Positions 5,030 through 5,142 of a stretch of 5,142 nt of DNA are shown one piece after another. The position numbers and the translations under genes are program-made. The stretch is taken from positions 1 through 5,142 of the forward strand of contig VEQJ01000110.1 of NCBI GenBank assembly GCA_018883285.1, read 5' to 3'. Within the stretch, counting starts at the first letter, position 1; each line of letters starts with the position of its first letter. The DNA comes from Alphaproteobacteria bacterium. Its GTDB lineage: Bacteria; Pseudomonadota; Alphaproteobacteria; CAISOG01. Under the pieces are notes generated by a model. The model searched no databases. It was not told the origin of the DNA and worked only from the letters and a program-made list of their open reading frames with translations.

Positions 5030-5142
5030 AGAAAAAGGATGACTTTTGGGTGGGGAGATGGTATAAGGAGGGATGGAAAAGCGGGATGCACGGAAATTGG
5101 GATTGGCGGCGCAGGCGGAGGTGCGGCGGCTGGCTGTTGCGC
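5030..5142 (+). mobile_element. left end of an IS630-family insertion sequence (partial)
   Basis: The sequence changes from AT-rich to GC-rich around 5035-5045, just before a transposase start. The precise end and its terminal inverted repeat cannot be fixed because the other end is outside the window. IS630 elements insert at TA, and TA occurs at 5013, 5017, 5020 and 5028, any of which could be the junction. Confidence 0.45.
5073..5142 (+). CDS. IS630-family transposase, N-terminal start only
   Basis: Only 23 codons are present before the window ends. The peptide MEKRDARKL...AQAEVRRLAVA matches the typical opening of IS630-type transposases, where MEKxDARKL is followed by a helix that begins the winged/helix-turn-helix DNA-binding region. 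The DDE catalytic domain would follow outside the window. AAGGAGG at 5065-5071 is a strong ribosome site but lies only one base from the ATG, closer than usual; no other in-frame start is available because an upstream ATG at 5058 meets a stop after two codons. Codons are much richer in G and C than those of the LytTR gene beside it, as expected for a mobile element. Confidence 0.65.
   Translation, partial: MEKRDARKLGLAAQAEVRRLAVA

Overview
The window looks like one end of a tRNA-targeted integrative element (genomic island) in a bacterium, most likely an alphaproteobacterium. The lineage call rests on the 3' half of an initiator tRNA with a CCU anticodon-stem strand and encoded CCA, an alphaproteobacterial-looking LytTR domain, and an IS630-type transposase start. 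It is a judgement from recognisable sequence only, and no species can be named.

Positions 1-158 are non-coding and hold two copies of a 17-bp direct repeat. Positions 159-4295 hold five minus-strand genes in an unbroken chain in which each gene overlaps the next. In transcription order these are a P4-type tyrosine integrase (3123-4295), a zeta-toxin-like ATPase/kinase (2536-3126), a 58-aa partner protein and presumed antitoxin (2360-2536), an unrecognised 430-aa protein (1084-2376) and an unrecognised 325-aa protein with a CxxC...CxxC zinc ribbon (159-1136).

Positions 4296-4438, upstream of the integrase, carry a perfect 11-bp tandem repeat, a 7-bp-arm inverted repeat and promoter-like boxes, as expected for an integrase control and attachment region. 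At 4439-4485 lies the 3' part of an initiator tRNA (CAU anticodon to CCA). Its 5' half is missing, so this is read as the attachment-site scar that closes the element. The sequence to its right would then be the original chromosome, and a regenerated intact tRNA should lie beyond the left edge of the window.

The right flank has a strong intrinsic terminator (4510-4531), a long inverted repeat (4647-4680), a short stand-alone LytTR DNA-binding domain on the minus strand (4758-5012) and the start of an IS630-family transposase on the plus strand (5073 to the edge). The LytTR gene looks like the remnant of a longer regulator whose 5' part was lost next to the IS.

Taken together, the integrase moves the element, the zeta-like toxin and small partner could stabilise it, and the two unknown genes are the cargo visible here. 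Because they are translationally linked to the toxin module and sit beside the integrase, the two unknown genes are the best candidate for an undescribed system, possibly anti-phage or regulatory. That role is inference from context only.
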